From: Poecilobothrus nobilitatus
Taxonomy: Eukaryota; Arthropoda; Insecta; Diptera; Dolichopodidae
Length of the DNA: 64,000 nt
NCBI GenBank assembly: GCA_947095535.1
Contig: OX352773.1
Location: forward strand, 89,934,670-89,998,669
Direction of reading: 5' to 3'
Position 1 is the first letter of the stretch. Every line of letters begins with the position of its first letter. The notes under the pieces were generated by a model. It saw nothing but the letters and a program-made list of their open reading frames with translations, was not told the origin of the DNA and ran no database searches. The position numbers were made by a program, and so were the translations under genes. Shown in pieces: positions 12,681 through 24,800 of the stretch.

Positions 12681-13311
12681 AAAAATATTGAAAAGATGCT
12701 GCTAAATGTCTAGATTCCTTGTACCGCTGTAAAGCTTACTTTTCTCCTTCCGATCTTCTCAACATCTATAAAATGTACATTAGACCGAAAATGGAGTATA
12801 ACGCACATATTTGGGCTGGAGCGCGCCCCAAACAGCGCTGGGTTATCTCGACAAAGTGCAAAACAGAGTTATTCACCTTATTGGTGACCCCAGTGTTACC
12901 TCAACGGTCACTCCATTTTGCCATCGCCGTACTGTTTGGTCATTGACCCTCTTTTATAGATACCTTGTAGGGGTGAACACCTGTTCTAAAGAAATAAAAC
13001 AATTGATGCCTCCACTCAAAGTTTTCCAACATGAAACGAAGAGTGCAACAGATGCCCACCCATACACTGTCGAACTGGCAAGATGGCGCAATACAGTATT
13101 CAGAAATTCGTTTGTCATGCGCTCGTCGCGTTTATGGAACCTTTATGTGTTCCCAAAAGTTGGTAATTCATTTGTGTACGATATATCGAAATTCAAGAAG
13201 AACACTAACATCTTTCTTCAAAATAACCATCCAAATTTTTCCCAACAACAAATGAATCAGTTTAATTTGCTAAACAGTGTGAAATCAGGGAATATTTTTC
13301 ATCATGATTAA
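12680..13311 (+). pseudogene. LINE reverse transcriptase C-terminal fragment
   Basis: The reading frame from about 12690 (KCLDSLYRCKAYFSPSDLL, then YIRPKMEYNAHIWAG) moves by a frameshift near 12830 into the 12811-13311 frame (LDKVQNRVIHLIGDPS..., HRRTVWSLTLFYRYL, SSRLWNLYVFPKV). This pattern is the conserved region after the RT domain in many insect non-LTR retrotransposons of the Jockey/CR1 group. EN, the RT core and the 3' tail are missing. A dead, truncated copy. Confidence 0.8.
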
Positions 13312-13628
13312 TCTATGGTTGAAAATTTTGAAAAGTGAAATCTCTACATAAGAAAAATTAATCATTTTGGACCAGAATTACAGCAAATTAAATCTATTAC
13401 ATTTAGGAAAGCAGTATATAATATGTTGTTTGAAGAAGAAGGAATATAAACGTTTACAATATAAATACTTTTATTTAAAAATTTTATATATTAACCCTAT
13501 TTATTCCAAAACCGTGTTAGGAATTTAAAATTCATTTATATCAAAAGAATTTTTGACTACAATTAGAACACCTCCCTCTTTAGGAATGTAAATAGGTATT
13601 AGTTAAAAACTCAGTGTAACAAATTTTT

Positions 13629-13790
13629 CTAAAAACAAAATACAAGATGTTTAATAAGCTGATGATTGTTAATAAAAGGATTAAACCAAGTTTCAGTTAA
13701 ATTAAATACATCAAAATTTAAATTGGTATTTTTAATTAGGACTTGTCTTGTTTTTTCGCGAAGCCATTTCCTTTGAAATTTCATTGTACA
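13629..13790 (-). pseudogene. LINE endonuclease fragment
   Basis: The frame contains NLNFDVFNLTETWFNPFINN, which resembles the APE-type endonuclease core of LINEs (the 'FDVIALTETWLN' region carrying the catalytic Glu). The flanking residues decay into low-complexity sequence. Too short to place in a clade; it could be coincidental, but TETW plus the following N-P-x-I-x-N is characteristic. Confidence 0.45.
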
Positions 13791-13899
13791 GATTTTAGAA
13801 GTTTCACTACCTTGAGGTATGAAAAAATATATTGTAATTTTCTTTTCAAACTTGTGAAAATACTTTGAAAACTTTGAAAAACTAAACAATATTCTAACT

Positions 13900-14960
13900 A
13901 AACCATTGCTTTTGATTTTTGTTTTAGTTAAATGATTTTATTCCTAAATTTATCATAACAAATTATATTTTTGTTCAATTCATTTTTGTTCAAAGATTCA
14001 ATTAAAAAGAGAAAATGTATTTAAATGATATGGTAATTTATTATAATAACCTTGAGAGAAAAAAGGAAAAATTTTAAACAATCAAGAGAAGAAAATTCAA
14101 AAAAATTAAAGAAAATAATTTTTAAAGTGAACATTTAATTTTTAAAAAGAAATTGGAAATTGTTTAATATATGAAGGTACAATCAAAAATGTTGAAAATA
14201 CATCATGTCCTTTTAAATGTATACAGTATAGGTATTATATTATAATTTGAATATACACATATGTATCCAAAAAGTTCAAGTTCAATTCCGACATGTCCTA
14301 AATATTGAAATGAATCGAGATTTCTTAATAGATACATGTTTTTTTTTTTAATTTTAATACAATAATACATAAATACATACATACATATATATGCATATAA
14401 AAGATATTTTAAAATGTAAATTTAAATTTATTTTCATAAATTCAGCAATTTCGAAAAAAAAAAATTCATTTTTATCAATTTTACGATAAAAATTTCTCCA
14501 ATTTGAATTGTTAGCAATATGTTGACATGTTGATAGAAATTATGCGCAACTCTTACATTTAATTAAACAAAATACAATTTTTTTATGAATGAAAATTTGG
14601 AAGAATTTGTTGCGAACATATTTTTTAAATATTTGTCAACTTTTATCTAAAACAAAAAAAAAACTTGAAAATTAAGAAATTGTTTAATCACATAGCCATA
14701 TTAATCTATGTTAATGGTAAAGACATCACGTACAAATTAAAGTTTTTTTTTAAATATCATATATCATTAAGGACTAAAGGTTACTCAAATATACGCTGAT
14801 ATCAGCTAAATAATAAAGTTTTGGTATTAAAAACGTATAAAAATATGTTTCAAATTAATGTACTAAGATTTTGAACAGGTTATAGGGAAAATTCCAAACT
14901 ATACCCAAAACAGCTTTGAATTTGTTGTTTTTTATTTAATAAACATAGTATTTAAGGCCG
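13900..14960. other. AT-rich gap, no gene seen
   Basis: Only AT-rich sequence and short CATA/TATG microsatellites (about 14365-14400). No recognisable gene, RNA or element. Confidence 0.5.
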
Positions 14961-14970
14961 GTTTTTCAGT

Positions 14971-15405
14971 GAGTACTTAAGTTAAACCAAAGAACATATG
15001 TATAATATTATAAGAAGTCTCATCTCATACAAATTTTAAAATATTTTTTTTCATATGTGGGTTGCATTGTGATATGACGACCCAACCCACCCACATTCAC
15101 ATAAGAATTTTTTTTCTTTCAGATTTTGTTTTTATTTTTCTCTCTCATCACATCAAATCCGTTCTTAAAATAATATTATTTATACCATTAACCATTTAAA
15201 AATTAAAATCAAATTAACCAATATTAAAAAAAAAAAAAAGAAAAAAGTAAAATACAAAATTTTAAAGAGAATAAGAGAATGATGTTTTATTTTATGTTTT
15301 CCCCCGGCCGTACGCATCAATCATCATAGATGTAAAAATTGAAAAAGTATTCTGATGAGACTTCTTTTAATTATATATTCTTTGGTTAAACTTAAGTTTA
15401 AGTAC
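14971..15405. mobile_element. Inverted-repeat MITE-like element
   Basis: The segment at 14971-15024 (gagtacttaagttaaacc..., ending gaagtctcatc) is the imperfect inverted complement of 15354-15405 (gatgagacttcttt... ttggttaaacttaag). The arms are about 52 bp and the spacer about 330 bp with no coding. The left end is preceded by 'ggccggtttttcagt', the kind of GC-led terminus seen on DNA transposons. The outer right boundary is unclear, so the true element may extend to about 15500. Confidence 0.5.
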
Positions 15406-15585
15406 CAATCAGTACTTAAGTTTCACTTAAAAAAAATTTAGTTTTTTAGTTAAAACTTAAGTATTGATATTTAACTGTTATTTTCGGTTATTTGGAATGG
15501 CAGCGCTGGTTGAAATGACAGTTGACAAACAAGTTATTTTGAATTTAAAACAAATTTAAATTTAAACAAAAAGAATATATGTATC

Positions 15586-16930
15586 TTATTCTTCATTACT
15601 TTCATCCCTGTCACTGATATCATCATAATTTGAATTCATTTTTAGCACTACACACTTAACAAGGTAGAATGTAAACCAATGGTTTTTAAAAGCACACATT
15701 TGCAAAAGGCAATACAAACTGTTTAGAATTGCAATTGCACAAAAATTTGAAAATTTCATGTAATCAGAAAAAAACGTGAAAATAGGACATTTCTGGAAAT
15801 TTGAGGGGCTGTAAATCCGGAACCCAATATAACTAAGAAAAACTGTTAACACACGTAAAAATATGTTACTGGAGCTTTAATTTTTATGTCTTGCCGAAGA
15901 AAAATTTGTACAGGTGACTAAAAATAGCAAATTTTCAATTTTTGAGCCCTAATAACTCTTAAGCAGGAGCCGGTACGAAAAAAAGTTTCTAAAAAAACTT
16001 ATATTAATTCTAAAAGTTCTTTCTTGTTTCAAAATTTCAGTTTTCTATCTCGAAGCGTGCCGGAGTTATGAAAAAAGAAATATTATGTAAAATTTGGTTT
16101 TCACATTACGGTAAATTTAAATAGTAAATCACATAATATTGCATAATTTTGATATTGTTTTACAGAGGTAAGAAAATTTCCGGTCTTTTAGTGTTTTTAG
16201 ATTGTGAAACTACTACGCAAAGCCTGAGATATATACATCTGAAAATAGGGCTTTTTTGCAATTTTGGGGGACTGTAACTTTGGAGTCCTATACAATTAAA
16301 AGAAAACATTAATACACATAAAAAAATATTACTGTAGTTTTAAATTTTTTGTCTTGCCGAAGAAAAATATGTACAGGTGCCTAAGTTACACGTGTTTAAA
16401 AATAGGAAATTTTCAAATTTTGAGCCCAAATAGCTCATAAACTAGGGTGGTGGTAAATTTTCTGAACAAACTTATACTAATTCTAAAAGTTATTTCTTGT
16501 CTCAAAATTTCAAGCCTCTATCTAAAAGCGTGCCGGAGTTATGAAGGTAGAAAAATTATGCAAAATTTGGTTTGCACATAACGGTAAATTTAAATACTAA
16601 ATTTAAAAAATAAGTATATATAATTTTGATATTGATTTATAAAGCTAAATAAAATTTCTGTCGAATGGCGTTTTCAGATTCAAAATATGTTAAGCGGAAC
16701 ATGAAATATACGCATTTAAAAATAGGGCTTTTTCAAAGTTTGAGGGGCTGTAGTTCCCTGATGAATGGGACTACATGAAAAAGTTATTCTACAAAATTAA
16801 TTTTTTGATGAGACCTACCCATGGTTAAAATTTTTTTTCTCTACCTTTAAAGGTGTAGAAGTTTTGTAAACAAACGGACAGACGGACGGAGGGACGGACA
16901 GAGTGAAACTAATAGCCACATTTTTTCAAA
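15586..16930 (+). repeat. Hairpin-repeat relative with a tandemly duplicated ~465-bp unit
   Basis: 'tcttgccgaagaaaaat' occurs near 15889 and 16352. 'agcgtgccggagttatgaa' occurs near 16053 and 16526. 'ggctgta' blocks occur near 15805, 16265 and 16745. These give about 2.4 units of roughly 465 bp. The right part has a GGAC tract (16873-16900). The 'acaggtg...tttaaaaatagg' block is shared with the copies at 42-43 kb and 53-54 kb, so this is a diverged member of the same family. An 88-codon minus-strand frame at its left edge is not considered real. Confidence 0.65.
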
Positions 16931-17937
16931 ACAATTTTTGAAATGTGCTAAATATTGTTTAATTAACTTAATTGATGAACTTTTTTGCTTTATCTGAGTC
17001 CTATAGTTTTTATTCGATATTTTAATTGTATGAATTTTGTTTTTAATTTTCTTTTACGTTTGTAAAATTAATCATTTAATTCTTTTAAAGTTTAAGATTT
17101 TAAAATAATTTTTTAACAGAATTTTCTTATACTAATATATTTTATATTTTAAATTATTATTTATATTGATATGTTAAATTTGAAAACAAATACCTTTTTC
17201 AGAAATTTCCTTCCTATTAAAAATTACTGCGAATTCTACCACATTTAAACCTGCATTTGCTCGTTTAATAATCAATGTGTTTAATTTTTAATACTATAAA
17301 TTATATACTAAAACAAATATTTAAGACTTATGGAATTAATGAACATTTTTTAGTCGTTGTGTTCCAACAAAATGTTCCTTAATTCCATAAGATCATTGTT
17401 TAAACCACACGGCCATACAAAATTTTCATTAATTCCACTTCATATTAATTCATTAATAATTTTTAATTTTTAAATAACCAAAACAATAAATGGATAAAAG
17501 AGAAATTACTATTATTTTCCACACATCTGCATAAACATACATGTGGGAATTTTAATAAAATGCAAGTTTTCATTAATACATATTTCAACATTAATAGTGT
17601 ATAATTCAAATATAAAGGTAAAAGTTCACAAGATAAATAAAAGATAAGATTTAATAACAATTTAAAAATATTAATAGATATCATATGAATTTTATTAATG
17701 TGACTTAGCTGAATAATCTTCTTTATTGAATAATCTGCTGTATAATAATATTTTGCTGTTTCCACGTTCATGTTCTTAATTAGAAGAGATCAATCAAACG
17801 AAAGTCTCTCATCTGTTTGATAATCTGATCGTTAACGACTCCTTTAGGAAGCAATGATAACTAACAGTGTTACCATCGATTATTCTGGACTAAAACTTTT
17901 TAAATTGTAAATTGCATCAGACATTTTTTCTTTTTTC
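16931..17937. other. AT-rich gap, no gene seen
   Basis: No supported gene. The 102-codon minus-strand open frame (17463-17771) has no recognisable motif and looks like chance in AT-rich DNA. Confidence 0.45.
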
Positions 17938-18426
17938 TTAAGGAAGATGGGAATTTTCCAAAATCACCAAGAATTTCTTCTTAGTAGTGTCAGATTCTTA
18001 CTGACTAAACCCGCCTCCCTCTTTTAGTATATTGACTATTAGGGATAGGAAAGGATAGGAAATAGGATGCGGAAACATTGAATTGAGAGTGGGACTGTAA
18101 GGAAAACAATGAATCCGGTTATTATTATTACTATTTTGCTAACAGTGACTATAGTCGTTACAACACCCAGGGGTATATAACACCTTACTGCATGAGGTAT
18201 TAAAGGCAGCTCCCACTGTCACTGTAGCAGCTTTTATTTTTGGTATTAGTATTACTTATTAATATTATTATTATTATTGTTATTATTATTACTATTAATT
18301 GTACGATATACATTATTACGATATGAAAATACTACATATTTTCTTATTTATATGACCTGACCCGTGTTTGAATCCAAGATCTTCCGATTGAAAGGTTGGT
18401 GACTTTAACCACTACGCGATGAGTCA
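17938..18426 (-). mobile_element. tRNA-headed SINE, copy 2
   Basis: Reverse-oriented copy of the 39126-39781 element. A T-rich tail (complement of poly-A) precedes 'aaggaagatgggaattttcc'; 'gggactgtaaggaaaacaatg', the (ATT)n block and the tRNA-like head (complement of 'ggttaaagtcaccaacctttc' and of the B-box 'ttcaaacacgggtca') follow. At 489 bp it is shorter than copy 3; part of the internal duplication is lost. The head ends at gagtca (18421-18426). Confidence 0.8.
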
Positions 18427-18779
18427 TAACATTTGCTTAAACCAAGCATCAGTTATGTTGTTCGTTTGGTGAACTATCACAATTAACGGAAAAAGTCATC
18501 ATTTACAAGTGTTAGTATGTTTGTAAATTATGTTAGATGTTAGACAAACTTAATACTTATTGCTTATTACCATTGTTAGTAACTATACTTTTTAATATTA
18601 TTGATGTTATTAATGGTAAACTAATTAATTAAGTGTAATGAAAAATAAAAAATAAAAATCTTTTAAAAAACAAGAAAAAAAGAATCTAGCTCTGCAAACA
18701 TGCAAGTTAAATTGCAATGACAGACTAATCATTTACTACAAGAATTTACTAATCATGCAGACTACGAGAATTTACCATT

Positions 18780-19350
18780 TACCATGTACAGTTGGGCACC
18801 CAGTCTTAATTTGTTAACGCTAATATCGAAGAGCTCAAACCTTGAGCTAGTCTCTCTCAACATACGTGAATTATTCTCAAATTTGCTATAGTCTGCAGAG
18901 TGGTGTGGCACATTAAAACAGATCGACAGATCTCATATTATTCAGATTTTCTTTATACCTCATTTGTTCGCGAATAGAAGGGGAGTTGATATCACCGCGA
19001 ACAATCTGCTGAACGAATATGTTACCCGCCATTAGACCCTGGGCGCAGTTCAAATTAATTGGCATGACTGGAGAAAGTTCAAATTAATTAAAGAAAGTCT
19101 AGCTTCATATGGAGGAAGACGTATAGGATCAACCCAAGCTAGGTTACGTAAAACGAAACTAAGACATCTTTTTTGGACTTATTCTATACAGAAAATATCT
19201 ATATCACGATAGGGAGACCATACTTGGCTAGAGTTTTCAAGTACAGGTCTTACATAAGTAATGAAAAGTTGCTTCGTAATATACGGATAAGAAAACTCTT
19301 TTAACCACCGCATAATAAATCCAAGAGTTGAGTTAGCTTTATTTATACTT
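18780..19350 (-). pseudogene. LINE C-terminal fragment (post-RT region)
   Basis: Read leftward from about 19345, the frame gives NKANSTLGFIMRWLKEF, TYVRPVLENSSQVWSPYRD, then WVDPIRLPPYEARLSLINL and, after stops and shifts, GDINSPSIREQMRY. This order (LGF-RW, VRP-LEY-S-VWSP, DP-LPPYEARL-L-L) is the standard post-RT segment of insect Jockey/CR1-group LINEs. Several stops mark it as dead. A fragment of the same sequence is repeated near 19365-19440 and at 20450-20612. Confidence 0.75.
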
Positions 19351-19887
19351 TTAGTGACTGTTGAAAACTAATCTACTATCAAGGATCAGTCTCAAACCAG
19401 AACTGCAACCATTCATTGTGACTTGTGAGTTAAAAGCATATGCGGCGTTATATTAAAATATAAGTTTATTGATTAATAAATTAAGATGTATCTATGATTG
19501 TATTATAATCACAATCTAGAACAAATATATTACATAAATATACTCTGATTATATCCTATACTTGTTTGAAGTTCGCCACCGATTACTTTCTTTGAAGTGA
19601 AGCCAGAAACTCTATTTATAGAGTATTTCGCCCTTTTTATAAATTATCTTTCACTTTTTATTACATCTGTAATTAATAATAAATTTTTTTCATTTTTTTT
19701 TCCTGTTCTTAATCAATGCAAAAAAGAAAATGAATAGTTAATAAAAGAATAAAAAGAAAATTTTGAACAATTGACAATCAAAAAAATAATTTTTAATTTA
19801 CATATGGAAAATTTCTACAATCATTTTTCTTTTTCATTTTCTTATCAAATTCAAATGATACAAATGCTAAAGAATTACTTTAGTAGG

Positions 19888-19920
<33 letters not shown>

Positions 19921-20449
19921 GTATAAGTACATATATAATAATATAAAAATATGTATCAATATCAATAAAAAAATCAAACAAAATCCTATTGCATACACAT
20001 TAATAATATTATAAATTAAAAAGAAAATTTACATTCAAGATGAAAATGGAATACAAAAGTAAGGAAATGTTAAATAAAATATGTATATATATAAATATAT
20101 ATATATTATATAATATAATATAAAGAAAGAATATATAATATATAAAGAAAGAACAAAATGCATAAACTTTGAATGCAAAATACAATGTAGATAGTATGTA
20201 TAGGATTTAATTTTTGTGGATGCATAGCTAATGTTAAGTGTAAAAGTTAAAATTAAGAATATTATATATGTATATATGTAACAATTGACTGCAATCAAAT
20301 GAATATGGCTTATTATTAATTACTATATAACAAGAAGATATATAAACAAACCTACAACATGACTTATTAAAAATCTTTTGCTATAAATAATAAAATAATA
20401 TTTTCTTAAATATTTTTTGGTTAAAATTATAAAATGATAGAACCAGGGA
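19351..20449. other. AT-rich gap with microsatellites
   Basis: Holds a short repeat of the adjoining LINE sequence (about 19365-19440), (AT)n at about 19896-19920 and ATATA-rich tracts around 20070-20150. The 87-codon minus-strand frame at 20035-20298 is low-complexity and not supported as a gene. Confidence 0.5.
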
Positions 20450-20612
20450 CTTCCAGACCAAAACTTCCAGAATATCGAAATCTAATCTACTATATCGAGC
20501 ATCAGTCTCTAACCAGAAATGCAACCATTCATTGTGAGAATTAAACTAATTAAAAACAACTTGGCTTTATATGGAAGAAGTTGTAGTGGATCAGTTCAAC
20601 TGTTAGTAAATT
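20450..20612 (-). pseudogene. Short LINE C-terminal fragment, related to 18780-19350
   Basis: The minus strand reads TDPLQLLPYKAKLFLISL, matching WVDPIRLPPYEARLSLINL in the neighbouring fragment. The shared nucleotide block 'gcaaccattcattgtga' also occurs near 19408. Too short to be functional. Confidence 0.6.
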
Positions 20613-20768
20613 GGTGACCAATTTATAGACGTGTAATTTGGATGATTTATAGACGTGTAATTTCTATTCTTTTTAAGAAATCAACTTTCTGGAACCTTGA
20701 GATACTCCTAATTTGATAAATTTTCTTGTAGACTATACATCATTAATTTATCTTCTTTGACTACTACC

Positions 20769-21470
20769 CTACATGTAACTTACAAACCATTTGAGCTTTT
20801 TTTCTTTGATATCATATTTTTTCATCTTTCTAAGTAATATAAAAGTTTCAACAGTTTTTTCAAATACTCGGTTAAGGTTAAAAAACACACTATAAATCAT
20901 CTTGTTTTGATCAATTTCATCTTTGCATCTTGTTATGATCCAATTCAACGCGGTTTCAGCGGAATGATTTCTAATCATTGTAACTGAACATTTTTTCTAA
21001 AATTTTTGTTTATCATTAGCAGCATATTAATCAGCCTATAATCTTCTCTTCTTTGAGGTATTTTTAATTTTCTCAAATAGTACCCGTAATGAATCTTTCG
21101 TAATGAAGTTATTGGGAAAAGAACAGGTTTGCACTGTTTTATTCACTATATTTTTTATGACATTTAGCTTTTTCATAGTTTTCAGTAAAAATTTTGACGC
21201 TAATTTTTCTATAGTTTTTCTTTTTATTAAAAGAATTACATATTATTTGTAATTCTTTAATACTTATTGACTTGAATTCAAATCTTTTACTATTTTCTCT
21301 TTCTATATGCTCATAACTTCTGACTTCATTGACTATTCACAAAGTCCACACTATTCACAAAGTACTCGTTCAGTTTGTTAACCATTTTCATCTCATTTTC
21401 TTATATTGATAGTTTTTTCTTATTTCGTATCCCATTTTTGATTATACTATACACATTTCTTTAGAATCCT
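20769..21470 (-). pseudogene. LINE reverse transcriptase N-terminal fragment
   Basis: From about 21410 leftward, broken frames give MVNKLNEYFVNSVDFVN, then the RT block HSAETALNWIITRCKDEIDQ, SVFFNLNRVFEKTVE and KKLKWFVSYM. This corresponds to RT motifs leading into motif A, where the expected catalytic Asp (F-L-D-L) is Asn here. Many stops upstream. The polymerase core with the YADD motif is absent. Confidence 0.7.
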
Positions 21471-21783
21471 TTGCATTTTCAATCCAGTCTTCAATACTTT
21501 TGTTTTGAGCTTATTTTGATTTTATAGATGTTTATATTTATTCAACTCAATAATAATTATTTAATATTTTTTGATATTTGATTCACAGTGATGTCTGAAG
21601 TCCTACTGAAAAAGAAACTCCAAAACGTTCACGATTTTATGTTATTTTTAAAGAGTTGGAGAGATTTAACTTAAATTTGGACAGAAGCAGTCAATACTGC
21701 AATGTAAGTTGATACAGATCTAAATAGAGTTAGAAATTTAACAGATAATAATTTTAATAATATTTTAAAGCCCATTTCGGTCA

Positions 21784-21787
<4 letters not shown>

Positions 21788-21823
<36 letters not shown>

Positions 21824-24800
21824 CCTGTTACTCCACTAGGGAGCATAGGGCTTCCACTTGAAGTCTCCAGTCTTCTCTGCTTAACGCTTTTTCTTCAATC
21901 ATGCTCCAGGACAAATTGCATCTGCTTATTTCACTTAGGACAGTACGCTTCCACGTCATTCTGGGTCTACCTCTAGCTCTAGAACCTCCTTGTGGATTCC
22001 AACATAGCGAAACTCTGTTTATATCATTTTCATTTTTCCTTAATGTGTGCCCGATCCATTTCCACCTTCTCCTGGTTATTTGTTTTACTAGGGGTTCCTC
22101 ATTTGTTAAGTTCCATAGATCTTTATTGCTGATTCTGTTCGGCCAGAAAATTCTGCATATGATTCTTAGGTGCTTATTTATGAAGACTTGCAGCTTATTC
22201 TTGATGGTGTTCGTTAGCAGCCATGACTCACTACCATATGTTAGAGTGGTTTTAACACAGGAGTTGAATATGCTAATTTTTGTTCTTCTAGATATTTGGT
22301 TGCTGTTCCATATAGGCCGAAGTCTGCCGAATGCTGATCTTGCCTTGTTGATTCTATTTTGTACATCTTCCCTAGTACCACCTGTAGGAGTTATTATGCT
22401 ACCGAGGTAACAGAATTCGTCTACGCTATCTATGTGTTGGCCTTCTAGTATGATAGGGGTGTTGCTTGGGCAGTGAACAAACATTGCCTTAGTTTTGTTA
22501 ATGTTTATTTCGAGCCCTCTTTTCCGTGCCGCCTGTTGTAGAAGGTTCAGTTTCGACTGCGTTTCAGCTTGGCTGTGCGACAAGAGGCAGATGTCGTCAG
22601 CGTAGTCGAGATCAGAGAGATTCCTATCATCAGACCAATTGATGCCATCCCAGGTGTTACTGATTTCTCTCATTATGTCATCCAAGACTATTGTGAATAA
22701 TAGGGGCGATAGAGGGCATCCTTGTTTGACTCCTGCATTCGTTGTGAATGGATCGCTGATATTTCCACTATGTGATACCGAGAGTTCGGCGTTATCATAG
22801 AGAGCACGAATTATACTCACGATTTTCCTTGGTATATTCCTGTTCACAAGGGCTTTCCATATGGCTTCTCTTTGTATAGAGTCGAATGCCTTCTTAAAGT
22901 CAACGAAGACCAGACACAGCGGTGATCGCCATTCGTGTGATTGCTCCACTATTATTCTTAGTGTGTTGGCTTGATCGAGACAGCTTCTAGCCGGCCTGAA
23001 ACCAGCTTGCTCGTTTCTTAGCGTGTTCTGTACCTCTTCTTGGAGTCTATTCTGAATAATGTTTGTGATGATTTTATATATTGTATTCAGTAATGTAATA
23101 CCCCTCCAGTTGTTGCAATCAGAAAGATCACCTTTCTTTGGAATTTTGATAATAATTCCTTTTTTCCATGATGATGGTATTGTTTCTGATGCCCAAGCGC
23201 TTGTTATATGCGGGTGGATGAGTTCTGCTGATGATTGTGGATCTGATTTTAGTATTTCACTTGGTAGACCATCGTCTCCTGCTGCCTTATTCCTTTTCAA
23301 TCTTAAGATGGCGTCTTTAATCTCACGGATTGAGGGTGCTGAGCTGAGAATAGTGATATTTTCTTCGCTGAGATCATTGGTGGTTACTTCCGAGTGAGGG
23401 CTGTGTATCGGCTGAATGTTGCTTATTTCCTCAAAGTGCTCTTTCCAACGCTGGGTTTGTTCTTGAATGTTGGTTAGAGCGTTGCCGTTTCGATCTTTTA
23501 TAGGGCGGTTAACTCTGTGAGATCGGTTTGTAAGGCTATTTACGATATTGTGTACTGATCTTATATCATTCTTGCCAGCTGCTGTTTCTGCTTCTCTAGC
23601 CATTTTCTCAATGTGTTTTCTCTTATCAGCCCTGGCTCCTTTCTTAACTAGTTTGCTCTGGGTCTGATACTGCTGCCTTAGCGAGATAGAGTTATCAGTA
23701 TTCATTTGGTTCTTTAGTTGTTGCCTATGTTTGATCAGGTTCCATGTATGGTCAGAGATCCATGGTTTTCTATTATACTGATGTGTGCCTAGGACGTTTA
23801 CTGATTTTTGTCGTATGGCTTTAGCTTTTTCCTCCCATGACTGCTGCATGTTCTCTGATACAGTTTGCTGGATAGCCGTTATGATATTAGATTTTACTGC
23901 TGGGTTTCTGAGCCGGTCTAAGTTCAATTTGGCTTTGAGCTTCTGCGCGTTGGCAGTATTACGCCTTAACCGAATCCTTAGGTCAGCTGTTATAAGTTCA
24001 TGGTCGCTCTGTATATCAGCACCTCTTCTATTCCTTACATCTAGCAATGAGTTTCTCCATTTTCTACTCACGCATATATGGTCAATTTGGTTCTTTGTTC
24101 TACCACCAGGTGAGACCCATGTGTATTTGTGTATATCTTTGTGGGGGAACAGTGTGCCTCCTATGACCAACTGATTGGTTTGACATAATTCTACCAGTCT
24201 ATCGCCATTGTTGTTACGTATTCCCAGACCATGTTTCCCTATTGTGTTTTCTAGGTTGATGTTGTTGCTTCCAATTTGCGCATTAAAATCACCCATCAGG
24301 ATTACCAAATCGCCTCTGCTGATATCATTTAAAACACCGCTTAGTTGGCTATAGTAATCGTCTTTTTCATCATCTTCTGCGCTTTCAGTTGGTGAGTAAC
24401 ATTGAATGACCGAAACATGCCTGATTCTGCCGCGAAACCGAGCCGTAATAATTCTATCTGATACAGCTTTCCATGAGATTAGTGTATTAACTATGGTTTT
24501 CTCAATTAGTATTCCAACACCACTTTCTCCTCTGGATTCTTTGCCGCTGTACAGAAGAATGTTGCTGTTTGCCGATCTCATTTCACCATTTCCATTCCAT
24601 CTTAGCTCACTTATGCCTAATATGCCTATCTTATATGCAGCCGCTTGTTGCTCTAATTGCGCAAGCCTGGATGCTTCTCTATGTGTCCTAACATTCCATT
24701 GTGCTACTCGTGTCCTTATATTCGTGCCAAAGGTCGTTACCGTATTTCCAAATCTATTATATCCGAGGCTTCTTGCTTCCGTTTCTTGAATCCTTTTCAA